This document shows positions 26,073 to 36,182 of a stretch of DNA of 64,000 bases, piece after piece. The notes beneath the pieces are model-generated. The model ran no database searches and was not told the origin of the DNA. It saw nothing but the letters and a program-made list of their open reading frames with translations. The position numbers were made by a program, and so were the translations under genes. The stretch covers positions 62,001-126,000 of the forward strand of contig JAGOBA010000012.1 in the NCBI GenBank assembly GCA_017983635.1, given 5' to 3'. Numbering within the stretch: position 1 is the first letter of the stretch; the number at the start of each line of letters is the position of its first letter. This stretch comes from Alphaproteobacteria bacterium (GTDB lineage: Bacteria; Pseudomonadota; Alphaproteobacteria; Micropepsales; Micropepsaceae).

Positions 26073-26852
26073 ATGTCCGCCGCCCTGCACGCTCTTCCGT
26101 CCGTTCGCGAGAAGGTTTCGAAGGAGGAATGGCAGATCCGCACCGATCTCGCCGCCACCTATCGCCTGGTTGCCCATCACGGTTGGGCCGACATGATCTT
26201 CACCCACATCTCCGCACGCATACCGGGGCCGGAGCATCACTTCCTGATCAACCCGTACGGCATGACGTTCGATGAGATCACCGCCTCCAGCCTCGTCAAG
26301 ATCGACGTCGACGGCAACAAAGTGATGGAGAGCCCGCACCCCGTGAACCCGGCCGGCTTCACGATCCACTCCGCGATCCACATGGCCCGTGAAGACGCGC
26401 AAGCGGTGATCCACGTCCACACCGCCGACGGCGTCGCTGTCTCGTGCCAAGCCCACGGTCTGCTCCCAATCAGTCAGCACGCCATGCTCGTCCATGCCGA
26501 CGTCGCCTATCACGACTACGAAGGCGTCGCCCTAAATCACGATGAGCGCCCGCGCCTGGTGAAGGACCTCGGCACAAAGAACCTCTTCATCCTGCGCAAT
26601 CACGGCACGTTGACCGTTGGCAAAACCTGTGCCGACGCATTCCTGCGTCTCTACAATCTGGAACGTGCCTGCACGATCCAGGTGAAGGCGCTGGCCGGCG
26701 GCGCGAAGATCAACCAGCCGAATGACGGCGTCGCCGGCGTCGTCACGGCCCAGGTCTCGGGCATGAACGAGAGCAGCGCCTATGCCGACAAGCTGGTGTG
26801 GCCGGCGATGCTTCGCCTGCTCGACCGCAAAGATCCAAGTTATCGCAATTAG
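26073..26852 (+). CDS. Class II aldolase/adducin-family protein
   Basis: A 259-residue protein of the class II aldolase family (L-fuculose-1-phosphate aldolase, L-ribulose-5-phosphate epimerase, adducin head). It contains the HIS (FTHISARIPGPEHHFLIN), VIHVHTADGV (zinc-binding HxH) and ILRNHGTLTVGKT (His) motifs. Many relatives lack a known sugar substrate. The start is 60 bases downstream of glpK, so co-transcription is possible. Confidence 0.88.
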   Translation: MSAALHALPSVREKVSKEEWQIRTDLAATYRLVAHHGWADMIFTHISARIPGPEHHFLINPYGMTFDEITASSLVKIDVDGNKVMESPHPVNPAGFTIHSAIHMAREDAQAVIHVHTADGVAVSCQAHGLLPISQHAMLVHADVAYHDYEGVALNHDERPRLVKDLGTKNLFILRNHGTLTVGKTCADAFLRLYNLERACTIQVKALAGGAKINQPNDGVAGVVTAQVSGMNESSAYADKLVWPAMLRLLDRKDPSYRN

Positions 26853-26954
26853 GGATTGGGTTTTGGGGACTAGGGATTGGTGAGCAACGCCGTCCCCGTC
26901 CGAACCCAACCACCAGCCCCCAATCACCATTCCCTCACTTGAGGATATGACGAC
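26853..26954. repeat. Imperfect inverted repeat in an intergenic region
   Basis: Between the aldolase gene and the CoxL-like gene, AGGGATTGGGTTTTGGGGA, a second AGGGATTGGTGAG copy and a downstream CCCCCAATCACCATTCCCT form an imperfect inverted repeat about 90 bases long. It could be a terminator-like hairpin or a small repeat element. No coding content. Confidence 0.4.
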
Positions 26955-29267
26955 ATGAAGTTCGGCGCAGGCCAGCCGGTCCCCCGGCTCGAGGACGATC
27001 GTCTCATCACGGGCAAAGGTCAGTACACAGACGACCTGACGCTGCCCGGCGTCGCGCACGCGGTCTTGCTGCGCTCGCCGCACGCCCACGCGAAGCTTTT
27101 GGAGGTCGACACATCCGAAGCGCGCACCGCCAAAGGCGTCGTCGCGATCTTCACGAACAAGGATCTGGCCGCCGCCGGCGTGAAGCCACTGCCCTGCGTC
27201 GCCATCATGCCGAACCGTGACGGCAGCGCGATGGTCGTGCCCGAGCGTCACGCGCTCGCCAAAGATCACGTCGCCCATCTGGGCGTGCCCGTCGCGATGG
27301 TCGTAGCCGAGACCGCCGCGCAAGCGCGCGATGCCGCCGAACTCATCCGCGCCCACTATGACGAACTTCCCGCGGTCGTCGACACGGTCGCCGCCTTGAC
27401 CGCCGCGCCGATCCACGCCGGCATGAAATCGAACGTCGCGCTCGACCACGAACTGGGCGACAAGGCCGCGACCGATACCGCCTTCGCCAAGGCCGCGCAC
27501 GTGACGACGCTGAAACTCGTCAACCAGCGCCTCGTCGTGAACGCGATGGAGCCGCGCGCCTGCATGGGCGCCTTCGACAAGGCGACCGCCAAGTACACGC
27601 TCTACACCGGCAGCCAAGGCGTTCACGGCATGCGCGCCGCGATCGCGAAGTTCATTCTCGGCGTCGAGAACGAACAACTACGCGTCATCACCAAAGACGT
27701 CGGCGGCGGCTTCGGCATGAAGTCGTTCATCTATCACGAATACCCGCTGGTCCTGTTCGCCGCCAAGCAACTCGGCCGCCCGGTGAAGTGGGTGTCCGAT
27801 CGTTCGGAGGCCTTCCTCTCCGACACCCAAGGCCGCGACCACGTCACCGAAACATCGATTGCGCTCGACAAAGATCACCGCATCACGGCGATCCGCACCA
27901 CGACGACCGCCGCAATGGGTGGCTATCTCTCGCACTTCGCGCCATTCGTGCCCACGATGGCCGCGCCCGGCATGCAGGTCGGCGTCTACGCGATCCCGGC
28001 CTTCCACACCGCCACAAAGTGCGTCTTCACGAACACCGTACCCGTCGACGCCTACCGCGGCGCCGGCCGTCCAGAGGCCGCCTATGTGATCGAACGCCTG
28101 ATCGACAAAGCGGCTGGCGAACTCAAGGTCGATGCCACAGAACTGCGCCGCAAGAACTTCATCAAGCCGACCGACATGCCCTACAAGTTCCCGGCCGGCG
28201 GCATGCTCGACAGCGGCAACTTCGCCCACAACATGGACGACGCAATGGGCCTTGCCGAGTGGCAAGGCTTCAAATCCCGCGCCGCCGCGGCGAAGGCGCG
28301 TAGCAAGATCGCCGGCATTGGCATGGCCTACTACGTCGAGAAGACCGCCGGCGGCTTCGAGATGGCGCACATCGAAGTGCGCGCCGACGGTGAAGTGCGC
28401 GTGATCGCGGGCACGCAATCGAACGGCCAAGGCCACGAAACCGCCTATGCTCAACTTGTTGCCGAACGCCTCGGCGTGCCGATTGAGATCGTCAAAGTCA
28501 CCTCCGGCGACACCGACGCGATCAAGGCTGGCGGCGGCACCGGCGGCTCGCGCTCGCTGACCATGGCGGGTGGCGCGATCGGCGTGGCCGTCAAGGACAT
28601 CGTCGAGAAAGGCAAGGCCATCGCCTCGAACGAACTCGAAGCGGCCGCCGCCGACATCGAATACGCCGACGCAAAGTTCAAGATCGCGGGCACCGACCGC
28701 GCGATCGGCCTCTTTGAAGTCGCGCGCATCGCCAAGACGCAAGCAAACGTCGAGGACATCGAAGGCCTCGCCGCCGATGGCGAGTTCAAGAACGCGAACA
28801 ACACCTGGCCGAACGGCTGCCACATCTGCGAAGTCGAGATCGACCCTGAAACCGGCGTTACCGACATCACGCGCTACACGATCGTCGACGACTTCGGCAC
28901 GATCATCAATCCGCTCCTGGTCGCGGGCCAAGTCCACGGCGGCGTCGTCCAAGGCCTCGGCCAAGCGATGGGCGAAGTAGCGGTCTACGACAACGACAGC
29001 GGCCAGCTCGTCACCGGCTCGTTCATGGACTACTGGATGCCGCGCGCCGACAACTTCCCGATGATGACGTTCAAGACGAACGCGGTGCCGTGCAAAACGA
29101 ACCCGCTCGGCGTCAAAGGCTGCGGCGAAGCCGGCACGGTGGGCGCCGCCCCGGCCTACGTCAACGCCGCCGTCAACGCCCTCAGCCGGTTTGGCGTCAC
29201 CCATATCGACATGCCACTAACGCCGCTGAAGATCTGGGAGATCACCAAAGGCAAAGCGGCGGCATAG
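26955..29267 (+). CDS. Molybdenum hydroxylase large subunit, form II CoxL-like
   Basis: A 770-residue protein of the xanthine oxidase/aldehyde oxidoreductase/CO dehydrogenase family that binds the Mo-cytosine-dinucleotide cofactor. N-terminal RLEDDRLITGKGQYTDD, GGGFGMKSFIYHEYPL and AYRGAGRPEAAYVIERL are visible. The AYRGAGR loop is the form II CoxL signature; form I CO dehydrogenase has AYXCSFR there. The C-terminal GVKGCGEAGTVGAAPAYVNA carries the Glu that acts as base. The usual FAD and 2Fe-2S subunit genes are not adjacent. Substrate is unlikely to be CO and remains unknown. Confidence 0.92.
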   Translation: MKFGAGQPVPRLEDDRLITGKGQYTDDLTLPGVAHAVLLRSPHAHAKLLEVDTSEARTAKGVVAIFTNKDLAAAGVKPLPCVAIMPNRDGSAMVVPERHALAKDHVAHLGVPVAMVVAETAAQARDAAELIRAHYDELPAVVDTVAALTAAPIHAGMKSNVALDHELGDKAATDTAFAKAAHVTTLKLVNQRLVVNAMEPRACMGAFDKATAKYTLYTGSQGVHGMRAAIAKFILGVENEQLRVITKDVGGGFGMKSFIYHEYPLVLFAAKQLGRPVKWVSDRSEAFLSDTQGRDHVTETSIALDKDHRITAIRTTTTAAMGGYLSHFAPFVPTMAAPGMQVGVYAIPAFHTATKCVFTNTVPVDAYRGAGRPEAAYVIERLIDKAAGELKVDATELRRKNFIKPTDMPYKFPAGGMLDSGNFAHNMDDAMGLAEWQGFKSRAAAAKARSKIAGIGMAYYVEKTAGGFEMAHIEVRADGEVRVIAGTQSNGQGHETAYAQLVAERLGVPIEIVKVTSGDTDAIKAGGGTGGSRSLTMAGGAIGVAVKDIVEKGKAIASNELEAAAADIEYADAKFKIAGTDRAIGLFEVARIAKTQANVEDIEGLAADGEFKNANNTWPNGCHICEVEIDPETGVTDITRYTIVDDFGTIINPLLVAGQVHGGVVQGLGQAMGEVAVYDNDSGQLVTGSFMDYWMPRADNFPMMTFKTNAVPCKTNPLGVKGCGEAGTVGAAPAYVNAAVNALSRFGVTHIDMPLTPLKIWEITKGKAAA

Positions 29268-29309
29268 CCGTGAGCGTAGGCTGAATCTGCCGCTCACCTT
29301 GGAGAATGC

Positions 29310-29699
29310 ATGTCCAGGCAGTTGATCTCCGCGAACTCACCATTCGAGCCGGTCATCGGCTTTAGCCGCGCGGTGCGCGTCGGCAACATCATCGCTGTCT
29401 CGGGGACAGCGCCGCTCGACGCCAACGGCAAGACCGTCGCTCCGAATGATCTGAAAGCGCAGACGCGGCGCTGCCTTGAGATCATGCTTGCGGCGATAGC
29501 AAGCGCAGGCGGCCGCCCCGAAAATGTCGTCCGCACGCGCCTCATGTTGATCGACATCACGCGCTGGCGTGAGGCGGCTGAGGCGCATGGGGAAGTGTTT
29601 CGCGACATCAGACCGGCCTGCACGTTTGTCGGTGTCGCTCGCTTCATCGATCCGGAGTGGCTTGTCGAAACAGAGGCTGACCGCGTACTAAGCCATTAG
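29310..29699 (+). CDS. RidA family protein
   Basis: A 129-residue RidA/YjgF/UK114 protein. It shows RAVRVGNIIAVSGTAPLDANG, the AGGRPENVVRTRLMLIDI core with the Arg that binds the substrate carboxylate, and a late conserved DPEWLVETEADRV. RidA enzymes hydrolyse reactive enamine/imine intermediates. It follows the CoxL-like gene after 42 bases, so co-transcription is likely. Its end overlaps the convergent dienelactone hydrolase by four bases. Confidence 0.92.
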   Translation: MSRQLISANSPFEPVIGFSRAVRVGNIIAVSGTAPLDANGKTVAPNDLKAQTRRCLEIMLAAIASAGGRPENVVRTRLMLIDITRWREAAEAHGEVFRDIRPACTFVGVARFIDPEWLVETEADRVLSH

Positions 29700-30511
29700 C
29701 CCAACCGTCGCTTGAAAAACGCCAATATCTCATCCCGCGCCTCAATCGTCGGCTGCCCCGCCTCGTCGATCAGATGCTGCGTCACCACGCTATGGGGGTA
29801 GGCCACATGCGTTGCAAAGAACGGCGCGACGTCGCCGTTTGCGGCGTTGTCCGGCAACGTGCGCGCGACGAAGCGGTCGCCCAAAGCCTGCGCGTACGCC
29901 GCGAACCGCTCCGCCTTGCAGATCTTGTCGCCCGCAAATCGATAGGCAAGCACGGTCAAATCCTCGCGTTCCAGCCTCACGCGCACCGCCGCCAACTCGT
30001 CCGGCGCGATGTGCATCCCCGCCGGATCGTTCAGCGGCAATGACGGCTGCGACAACACCGGCGCCAGCATCGCGGGCTCCAGCATCATGGTGAGCGCAAA
30101 ATTCCCGGTGAAGCACATCCCGATTGCGCCGACGCCCAGCCCACCGCAAGCCTCATGCGCAAAGCGCGTCAGCGCCCGCAGCCATTGCGTCACCGGACTA
30201 CTCTCGTTTGCCGCAAAGGCGCGGAACTCAGCACTCACGCAAGCCCGCTGAAAAACGGCTGCACCCTCCGCTGCGTTCGGCACCGCGCCGTCGCGACCGA
30301 ACAAGGAGGGCATGTAGACGGTGAAGCCCGCATCGCGCACCCAACGCGCAAAACGCGCCACATGCGGACTGATCCCCGGCATTTCGGTCATCACGATCAC
30401 GGCCGGCCCGGCCCCGGCGACATGCACGGTCTTCGTGACGCCGTCGAGTGTGATCGAGAGGTGGCTGAAATCGTCGAGCGGATCGTCCTTGGTCAAATCA
30501 CGCGGCGGCAT
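29696..30511 (-). CDS. Dienelactone hydrolase family protein
   Basis: 271 residues from the ATG at 30511 (MPPRDLTKDDP). An alpha/beta hydrolase of the dienelactone hydrolase family, with a Cys nucleophile in GAIGMCFTGNFAL and supporting motifs VIVMTEMPGISPHVARFARWVRDAGF and VAYPHSVVTQH (His). It is divergent from an HxlR regulator across 83 bases containing a palindrome, so it is probably regulated by it. Substrate unknown; the family acts on cyclic esters and related compounds. Confidence 0.9.
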   Translation of the reverse strand: MPPRDLTKDDPLDDFSHLSITLDGVTKTVHVAGAGPAVIVMTEMPGISPHVARFARWVRDAGFTVYMPSLFGRDGAVPNAAEGAAVFQRACVSAEFRAFAANESSPVTQWLRALTRFAHEACGGLGVGAIGMCFTGNFALTMMLEPAMLAPVLSQPSLPLNDPAGMHIAPDELAAVRVRLEREDLTVLAYRFAGDKICKAERFAAYAQALGDRFVARTLPDNAANGDVAPFFATHVAYPHSVVTQHLIDEAGQPTIEARDEILAFFKRRLG

Positions 30512-30527
30512 AACGGGCTCCAAGTTA

Positions 30528-30544
30528 AGTCCATATTATGGACT
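30528..30544. promoter_or_regulatory. Putative HxlR operator
   Basis: A perfect 7-bp inverted repeat, AGTCCAT (30528-30534) and ATGGACT (30538-30544), with a 3-base spacer, lies midway between the divergent dienelactone hydrolase and HxlR regulator genes. The AT-rich centre could also be part of a -10 element. Such dyads are usual for winged-helix regulators, but binding is inferred. Confidence 0.6.
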
Positions 30545-30594
30545 CATCGTTACACCCCTAGCTCCAGATTTGCAACTCAGCTATTGTCCGCCCC

Positions 30595-31092
30595 ATGACC
30601 GATGCCCCGCTCGTTCGCCGTTCGCCGGTGCCTGCCTCCGTCTGCAACCTATCGAAGAGCTTCGAGCTGATCGGCGACCGCTGGACGCTCTTGATCTTGC
30701 GCTCGGCGCTCTACGGCGTATGTCGCTTCGACGACTTTCAGGCCGAGCTCGACGTGCCGCGCTCCGTGCTGAGCAACCGCCTTGCCGGCCTTGTGGAAAC
30801 CGGCATCATGGAGCGGCGCGAATACCGCGAGGGGCGCCAGCGCGCGCGCATCGAGTATCCGTTGACCGAGATGGGCAAGACACTCGCGCTGCCCTTCATG
30901 GCCATGACGGCCTGGGGCGACCGCTGGCTTGGCGAAGGCGCGCCGCCGCCGCTGACGCTGCGCTCGAAATCGTCCGGTCAAAAGGTCACGATCGCCTATG
31001 TCGACGAGCAAGGCAGGTCCACCCGTCCTGACGACGTCGAACCCGTGATCATGCCGCGCGCGAAAACAAAACCAGGCCGGAGGCCGTCATGA
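30595..31092 (+). CDS. HxlR-family transcriptional regulator
   Basis: A 165-residue winged-helix regulator. CNLSKSFELIGDRWTLLILRSAL and FDDFQAELDVPRSVLSNRLAGLVE are the HxlR pattern, and the Cys in the N-terminal part can be redox-sensing in this family. The C-terminal 45 residues are an extension rich in basic residues. It is divergent from a dienelactone hydrolase gene and converges on an MFS transporter gene; both are plausible targets. Confidence 0.93.
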   Translation: MTDAPLVRRSPVPASVCNLSKSFELIGDRWTLLILRSALYGVCRFDDFQAELDVPRSVLSNRLAGLVETGIMERREYREGRQRARIEYPLTEMGKTLALPFMAMTAWGDRWLGEGAPPPLTLRSKSSGQKVTIAYVDEQGRSTRPDDVEPVIMPRAKTKPGRRPS

Positions 31093-31132
31093 AGGCCGCC
31101 CACCAGTGGCAGAACAGCTTCGTCGACGCGTA

Positions 31133-32521
31133 TCAGGCGGCCCGGCGTGCGGCGATCGTCGACGCGACCGCAATCGCGGCAGCAACGGCGAACAGTGGCG
31201 CGATAACCGCCACAACCTCGTCCGCCGTTTGATGCGCCCGCAAGCCTGACCACGCCGCCGCCGCGCCGAACAGCGCCGTGCCGACCGAAAGTCCCGCTGA
31301 CTGCACGGTCGGCAAGGCGCCCATCGCGAAGTCGCGTTCGTCGTCCGGTGCAACGCTCATCACGTGCTCACACAGCCGTGCCCAACTGAATCCGAACGCC
31401 ACGCCGACCAAAGCCTGCGCCGCCACCGCCGCGGCAAGCGACTCGAAGATCAGCGCCATCACGTGCAGGCCAAGCCCCGCAGTCAGAATCAGCGGCGCCG
31501 GGCGAACATGAGCCGCCGCCGAAAGGCGCGGCATATGCGAGACCGCAATCGCCGTGAAGCTCCAAGAAATGGCCCCGATCGCGCTCAAGAATCCGGCGCT
31601 CAGCGGTCCAAGGCCCCACACCTTCGCTCCTAGAAACGCGACATAGATCGCAGCCGGTGCCTCGACCAGCGTCATCAGCAACACCAGCAACAATCCAGCG
31701 CCGACCGGATGCGACATCGCAAACGCACCGCGCGGCAGCAACCGCGCGGACATGCGATCATCGATGGCGACGGCTCCAACCAGCGCCGCGCAACCGGCCA
31801 CAAGCACGAACGCTGCGGCCCACGCATTCGCAATCCCGGCACAAGTCGACAGCAAGAACACACCCGCCGCAACCAAACCCAACTGCACCAGCGGCAACGT
31901 TGCCGCAACGCGCTCAGCCCCGCTTGCCCGCGGCGTACAAAGCGGCACCAATGCCATGAACACAAGCGATACCGGCACGCTCACCATCGCCGCCGCCCGC
32001 CATGACGCGAATTCGCTGATCGCGCCCGCGACCAGAGGCCCGCCGAGGGCGGCGGCGGCCCACACGACGGACTCGAGCGCGAAGACACGCGGCACCAACG
32101 ATTTCGGAAATATCTCCGGTATCAGCATGTAGCAGCATGCCATGACGACGCCCTCGCCCGCACCTTGCAGGACGCGCCCCGCGACAAGCGGCAACGCGGC
32201 ACCCGCTGTTCCGAACAGGATCGATCCGACAACGAACGCAACCGACGCGCCTAGCAAAGCGGCTTGCGCCCCAAACCGCACCTTCACCGCCGCAGCAGCA
32301 GCGCCCCCGACGATGGACGCGACGAGATAGCCGGCCGTTGCCCAACTGAGCAGCGACACCGCGTCGAGTTCAACCGCAGCACTGGGCATCGTCGTCGAGG
32401 CAATGAACGCGTTGAACGCGTGCAGCCCGATCCCGATGCTGAACATCCCCGTCGGCGCCGCATAGCGCGCCGATGCCAGCTCCGCCCAGGTTCCCGTTTG
32501 CATCATCGACATCTGTCCCAA
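31133..32521 (-). CDS. MFS transporter
   Basis: A 462-residue membrane protein with 12-14 predicted helices, the MFS fold. GRVLQGAGEGVVMACCYMLI is the drug-exporter-type motif seen in the EmrB/QacA-like subfamily. Substrate is not evident. It lies downstream of the ferredoxin gene on the same strand but with 97 bases between; it converges on the HxlR gene. The predicted start could shift to Met at residue 4 or 6. Confidence 0.88.
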   Translation of the reverse strand: MGQMSMMQTGTWAELASARYAAPTGMFSIGIGLHAFNAFIASTTMPSAAVELDAVSLLSWATAGYLVASIVGGAAAAAVKVRFGAQAALLGASVAFVVGSILFGTAGAALPLVAGRVLQGAGEGVVMACCYMLIPEIFPKSLVPRVFALESVVWAAAALGGPLVAGAISEFASWRAAAMVSVPVSLVFMALVPLCTPRASGAERVAATLPLVQLGLVAAGVFLLSTCAGIANAWAAAFVLVAGCAALVGAVAIDDRMSARLLPRGAFAMSHPVGAGLLLVLLMTLVEAPAAIYVAFLGAKVWGLGPLSAGFLSAIGAISWSFTAIAVSHMPRLSAAAHVRPAPLILTAGLGLHVMALIFESLAAAVAAQALVGVAFGFSWARLCEHVMSVAPDDERDFAMGALPTVQSAGLSVGTALFGAAAAWSGLRAHQTADEVVAVIAPLFAVAAAIAVASTIAARRAA

Positions 32522-32618
32522 CCGACTGACAACGTCGAGCGCTGGAATTAAAAAAGCAATCGCTTTCTTTATTTATCGATGCGGCGACGGTGTTGCAAGG
32601 GCAAACGCATCGCCGGCG

Positions 32619-34000
<1,382 letters not shown>

Positions 34001-34144
34001 TTATTCACGCAAACCTACATGTAGAAATTGGGTCGCGCCACAGAAATTCAATCACCCGCCCCACACTTTTGCGCGGCTGGATGACACGTTGGCGGGGCCG
34101 CTGCCCACTGCCATATCCACCCCGTCGGCGAAAGACCCAAGAGG

Positions 34145-34498
34145 ATGACACCCATGCCAGCCCCCTGGCCTGACCTTCAAGGCACGCCCGCCGCCGACTG
34201 CCACTCGATGCCTGACATCCGCCGCGAAATCGACCGCCTCGACCGCGCGCTCGTCCGCCTGCTCGCCGAGCGGCTGACCTACATCGAGCGCGCCGGCCAC
34301 ATCAAGCAAGACCGCAACAAGGTCCGCGACGAAGCCCGCATCAACGATGTGCTGGCGAAGGTAAAGGCCTCCTGCGAACGCGAAGGCTTCCCCAATACCA
34401 TCGCAGAGCCGGTCTGGCGCAAACTGATGGACGGCTGCATCGCGCACGAGTTCGAGGTGTTTGATGCCCGGACGGCGGGGCTTGCTATAACAGCCTGA
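34145..34498 (+). CDS. Chorismate mutase (AroQ/PchB type)
   Basis: A 117-residue helical protein. DIRREIDRLDRALVRLLAERLTYIERAGHIK is the AroQ N-terminal helix, and RDEARINDVL the active-site helix 2. It resembles PchB, isochorismate pyruvate-lyase with mutase activity, but is most simply a monofunctional chorismate mutase for Phe/Tyr synthesis. It appears to be a single gene, followed by a palindromic repeat. Confidence 0.9.
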   Translation: MTPMPAPWPDLQGTPAADCHSMPDIRREIDRLDRALVRLLAERLTYIERAGHIKQDRNKVRDEARINDVLAKVKASCEREGFPNTIAEPVWRKLMDGCIAHEFEVFDARTAGLAITA

Positions 34499-34503
34499 GC
34501 TAG

Positions 34504-34638
34504 CCCTTCTCCCTTCAGGGAGAAGGTGGATCGACGCCGAAGGCGGCGAGACGGATGAGGGGACACTGCACCGGGGGCCCCTCATCCGTCTGCCGCCGCT
34601 TCGCGCCGGCATCCACCTTCTCCCCGAGGGGAGAACGG
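34504..34638. repeat. Large palindromic repeat element
   Basis: A 135-base imperfect inverted repeat. The left arm begins CCTTCTCCCTTCAGGGAGAAGG and continues to ACGGATGAGGGG at about 34551-34562. The right arm has CCCCTCATCCGT (about 34579-34590) and ends CCTTCTCCCCGAGGGGAGAA. The inner arms pair well; each end also contains a short self-palindrome. Elements with this wording (GGGAGAAGGTGGAT with GGATGAGGGG) are common intergenic palindromes in alphaproteobacteria. It separates chorismate mutase from the sulfatase and may also end transcription. Confidence 0.85.
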
Positions 34639-34661
34639 CAAACATAAGACCGAGCTGCCCC

Positions 34662-36182
34662 ATGCCCCGCCCCCGAAACATCCTCTTTATCACTGCCGAC
34701 CAATGGCGCGCTGACTGCCTCTCGGCGTTGAACCATCCGGTGGTGAAGACCCCGCACCTCGACGCGCTAGCGCGAGATGGCACGCTATTCACGCGCCACT
34801 TCTCGAACACGTCGCCCTGTTCGCCGTCGCGCGCGACGCTGCACACAGGGCTCTATCAGCATAATCATCGCGTGGCGACGAATGGCACGCCGCTCGACCG
34901 CCGCCACACGAACTGGGCGATCGAGGCGCGCAAGGCGGGCTACGACCCGGCGCTGATTGGCTACACCGATCAGACGGCCGACCCGCGCGACCTCAAACCC
35001 GGCGACCCGCGTCTCTCGACCTACGAAGGCATCCTCCCCGGCCTCACGGCGATCGCTGACACCGGTATGGATCATCCGGGCCCATGGGGCGATTTCCTCC
35101 GCGCCCGCGGCTACGAACTCCCGCACGAAGAGCGCTTCGTCATCTGGATGCGTGAGAGCGGCCCCGACTACGAAGACGGCGCGCCGCATCCAAAGCCATG
35201 GATCGTCAAGGCCGAACACAATGACACGACCTGGCACGTCGACCAAGCGATCGACTATGTCAGCGAACATCGCGATGAGCCGTGGCTCCTCCACCTCTCC
35301 CTGCTGCGCCCGCATCCGCCATGGATCGCCTCCGAACCGTGGAACCGCCTCTACGATCCTGAGTCGCTGCCGCCGCCGGTGCGCCGCGAGATGGCCAAGG
35401 CCGAAGCCACCCAACACCCCTGGCTCGCCTATCAACTGAACCACCCGATGAGCCAAGCTCCCGACGACGTGCGCAAACTGAACCGCATGCGCGCGGTCTA
35501 TTTCGCGATGATGAGCGAGGTCGACGACAATCTCGGCCGCCTGTTCGCACATCTGAAACTCGAAGGCCTGTGGGACGACACGATGATCGTCTTCACCAGC
35601 GACCACGGCGAACAGCTCGGCGATCACTGGATGCTGGGCAAGTCCGGTTACTTCAACGAGTCCTACGCCGTGCCGCTGATCATCCGGGACCCGCGCACAT
35701 CCGGCGGTGCAACAGTCAGCGCGTTCACCGAGCACGTCGATATCTTGCCGACGCTGCTCGATGCAATCGGTGCCGCCATTCCACCACAATGCGACGGCCA
35801 CTCGCTCCTGCCGTTCGTTGGAGGCGGCGCGCCAGACAGCTGGCGCCGCCACGCGCATTGGGAGTTCGACTTCCGCGACCCGAGCTTCGACGGCGCCGAG
35901 CAAGCACTAGGGCTCACGCTGCATCAATGCAACTTGAGCGTCATCCGCGACGAGCGCTTTAAGTACGTCCATTTCGCGGCCCTACCACCACTGCTGTTCG
36001 ATCTTCAGCGCGATCCGAGCGAGTTCACGAACCTCGCAACCGCCAGCGACTACGCGATGGTAACGCTCGCCTACGCGCAAGAGCTGATCTCCTGGCGTCT
36101 CGCGCACGAAGACCAAACGTTGACCCACAAGATGGCAACCGACAAAGGCATGATCGAACGCGCGAGCCCGCGCTTCCGATGA
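34662..36182 (+). CDS. Sulfatase/phosphonate monoester hydrolase family enzyme
   Basis: A 506-residue alkaline phosphatase superfamily enzyme. N-terminal RNILFITADQWRADCLSAL gives the metal Asp. SPCSPSRATLHTG (about residue 52) is the CxPSR motif whose Cys is converted to formylglycine. VFTSDHGEQLGDH supplies the late metal ligands. It has no signal peptide, so it is probably cytoplasmic, as for phosphonate monoester hydrolases rather than secreted sulfatases. The next gene, a cupin, overlaps its stop (ATGA). Substrate unknown. Confidence 0.88.
   Translation: MPRPRNILFITADQWRADCLSALNHPVVKTPHLDALARDGTLFTRHFSNTSPCSPSRATLHTGLYQHNHRVATNGTPLDRRHTNWAIEARKAGYDPALIGYTDQTADPRDLKPGDPRLSTYEGILPGLTAIADTGMDHPGPWGDFLRARGYELPHEERFVIWMRESGPDYEDGAPHPKPWIVKAEHNDTTWHVDQAIDYVSEHRDEPWLLHLSLLRPHPPWIASEPWNRLYDPESLPPPVRREMAKAEATQHPWLAYQLNHPMSQAPDDVRKLNRMRAVYFAMMSEVDDNLGRLFAHLKLEGLWDDTMIVFTSDHGEQLGDHWMLGKSGYFNESYAVPLIIRDPRTSGGATVSAFTEHVDILPTLLDAIGAAIPPQCDGHSLLPFVGGGAPDSWRRHAHWEFDFRDPSFDGAEQALGLTLHQCNLSVIRDERFKYVHFAALPPLLFDLQRDPSEFTNLATASDYAMVTLAYAQELISWRLAHEDQTLTHKMATDKGMIERASPRFR

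Noticed and set aside
24414-26513. A 699-codon open frame antisense to glycerol kinase
   Set aside because: A frame shadow of high-GC coding DNA; the plus strand encodes a complete, well-conserved GlpK.
27678-29204. A 508-codon antisense frame inside the CoxL-like gene
   Set aside because: The plus strand holds a full molybdenum hydroxylase subunit; the antisense has no recognisable domain.
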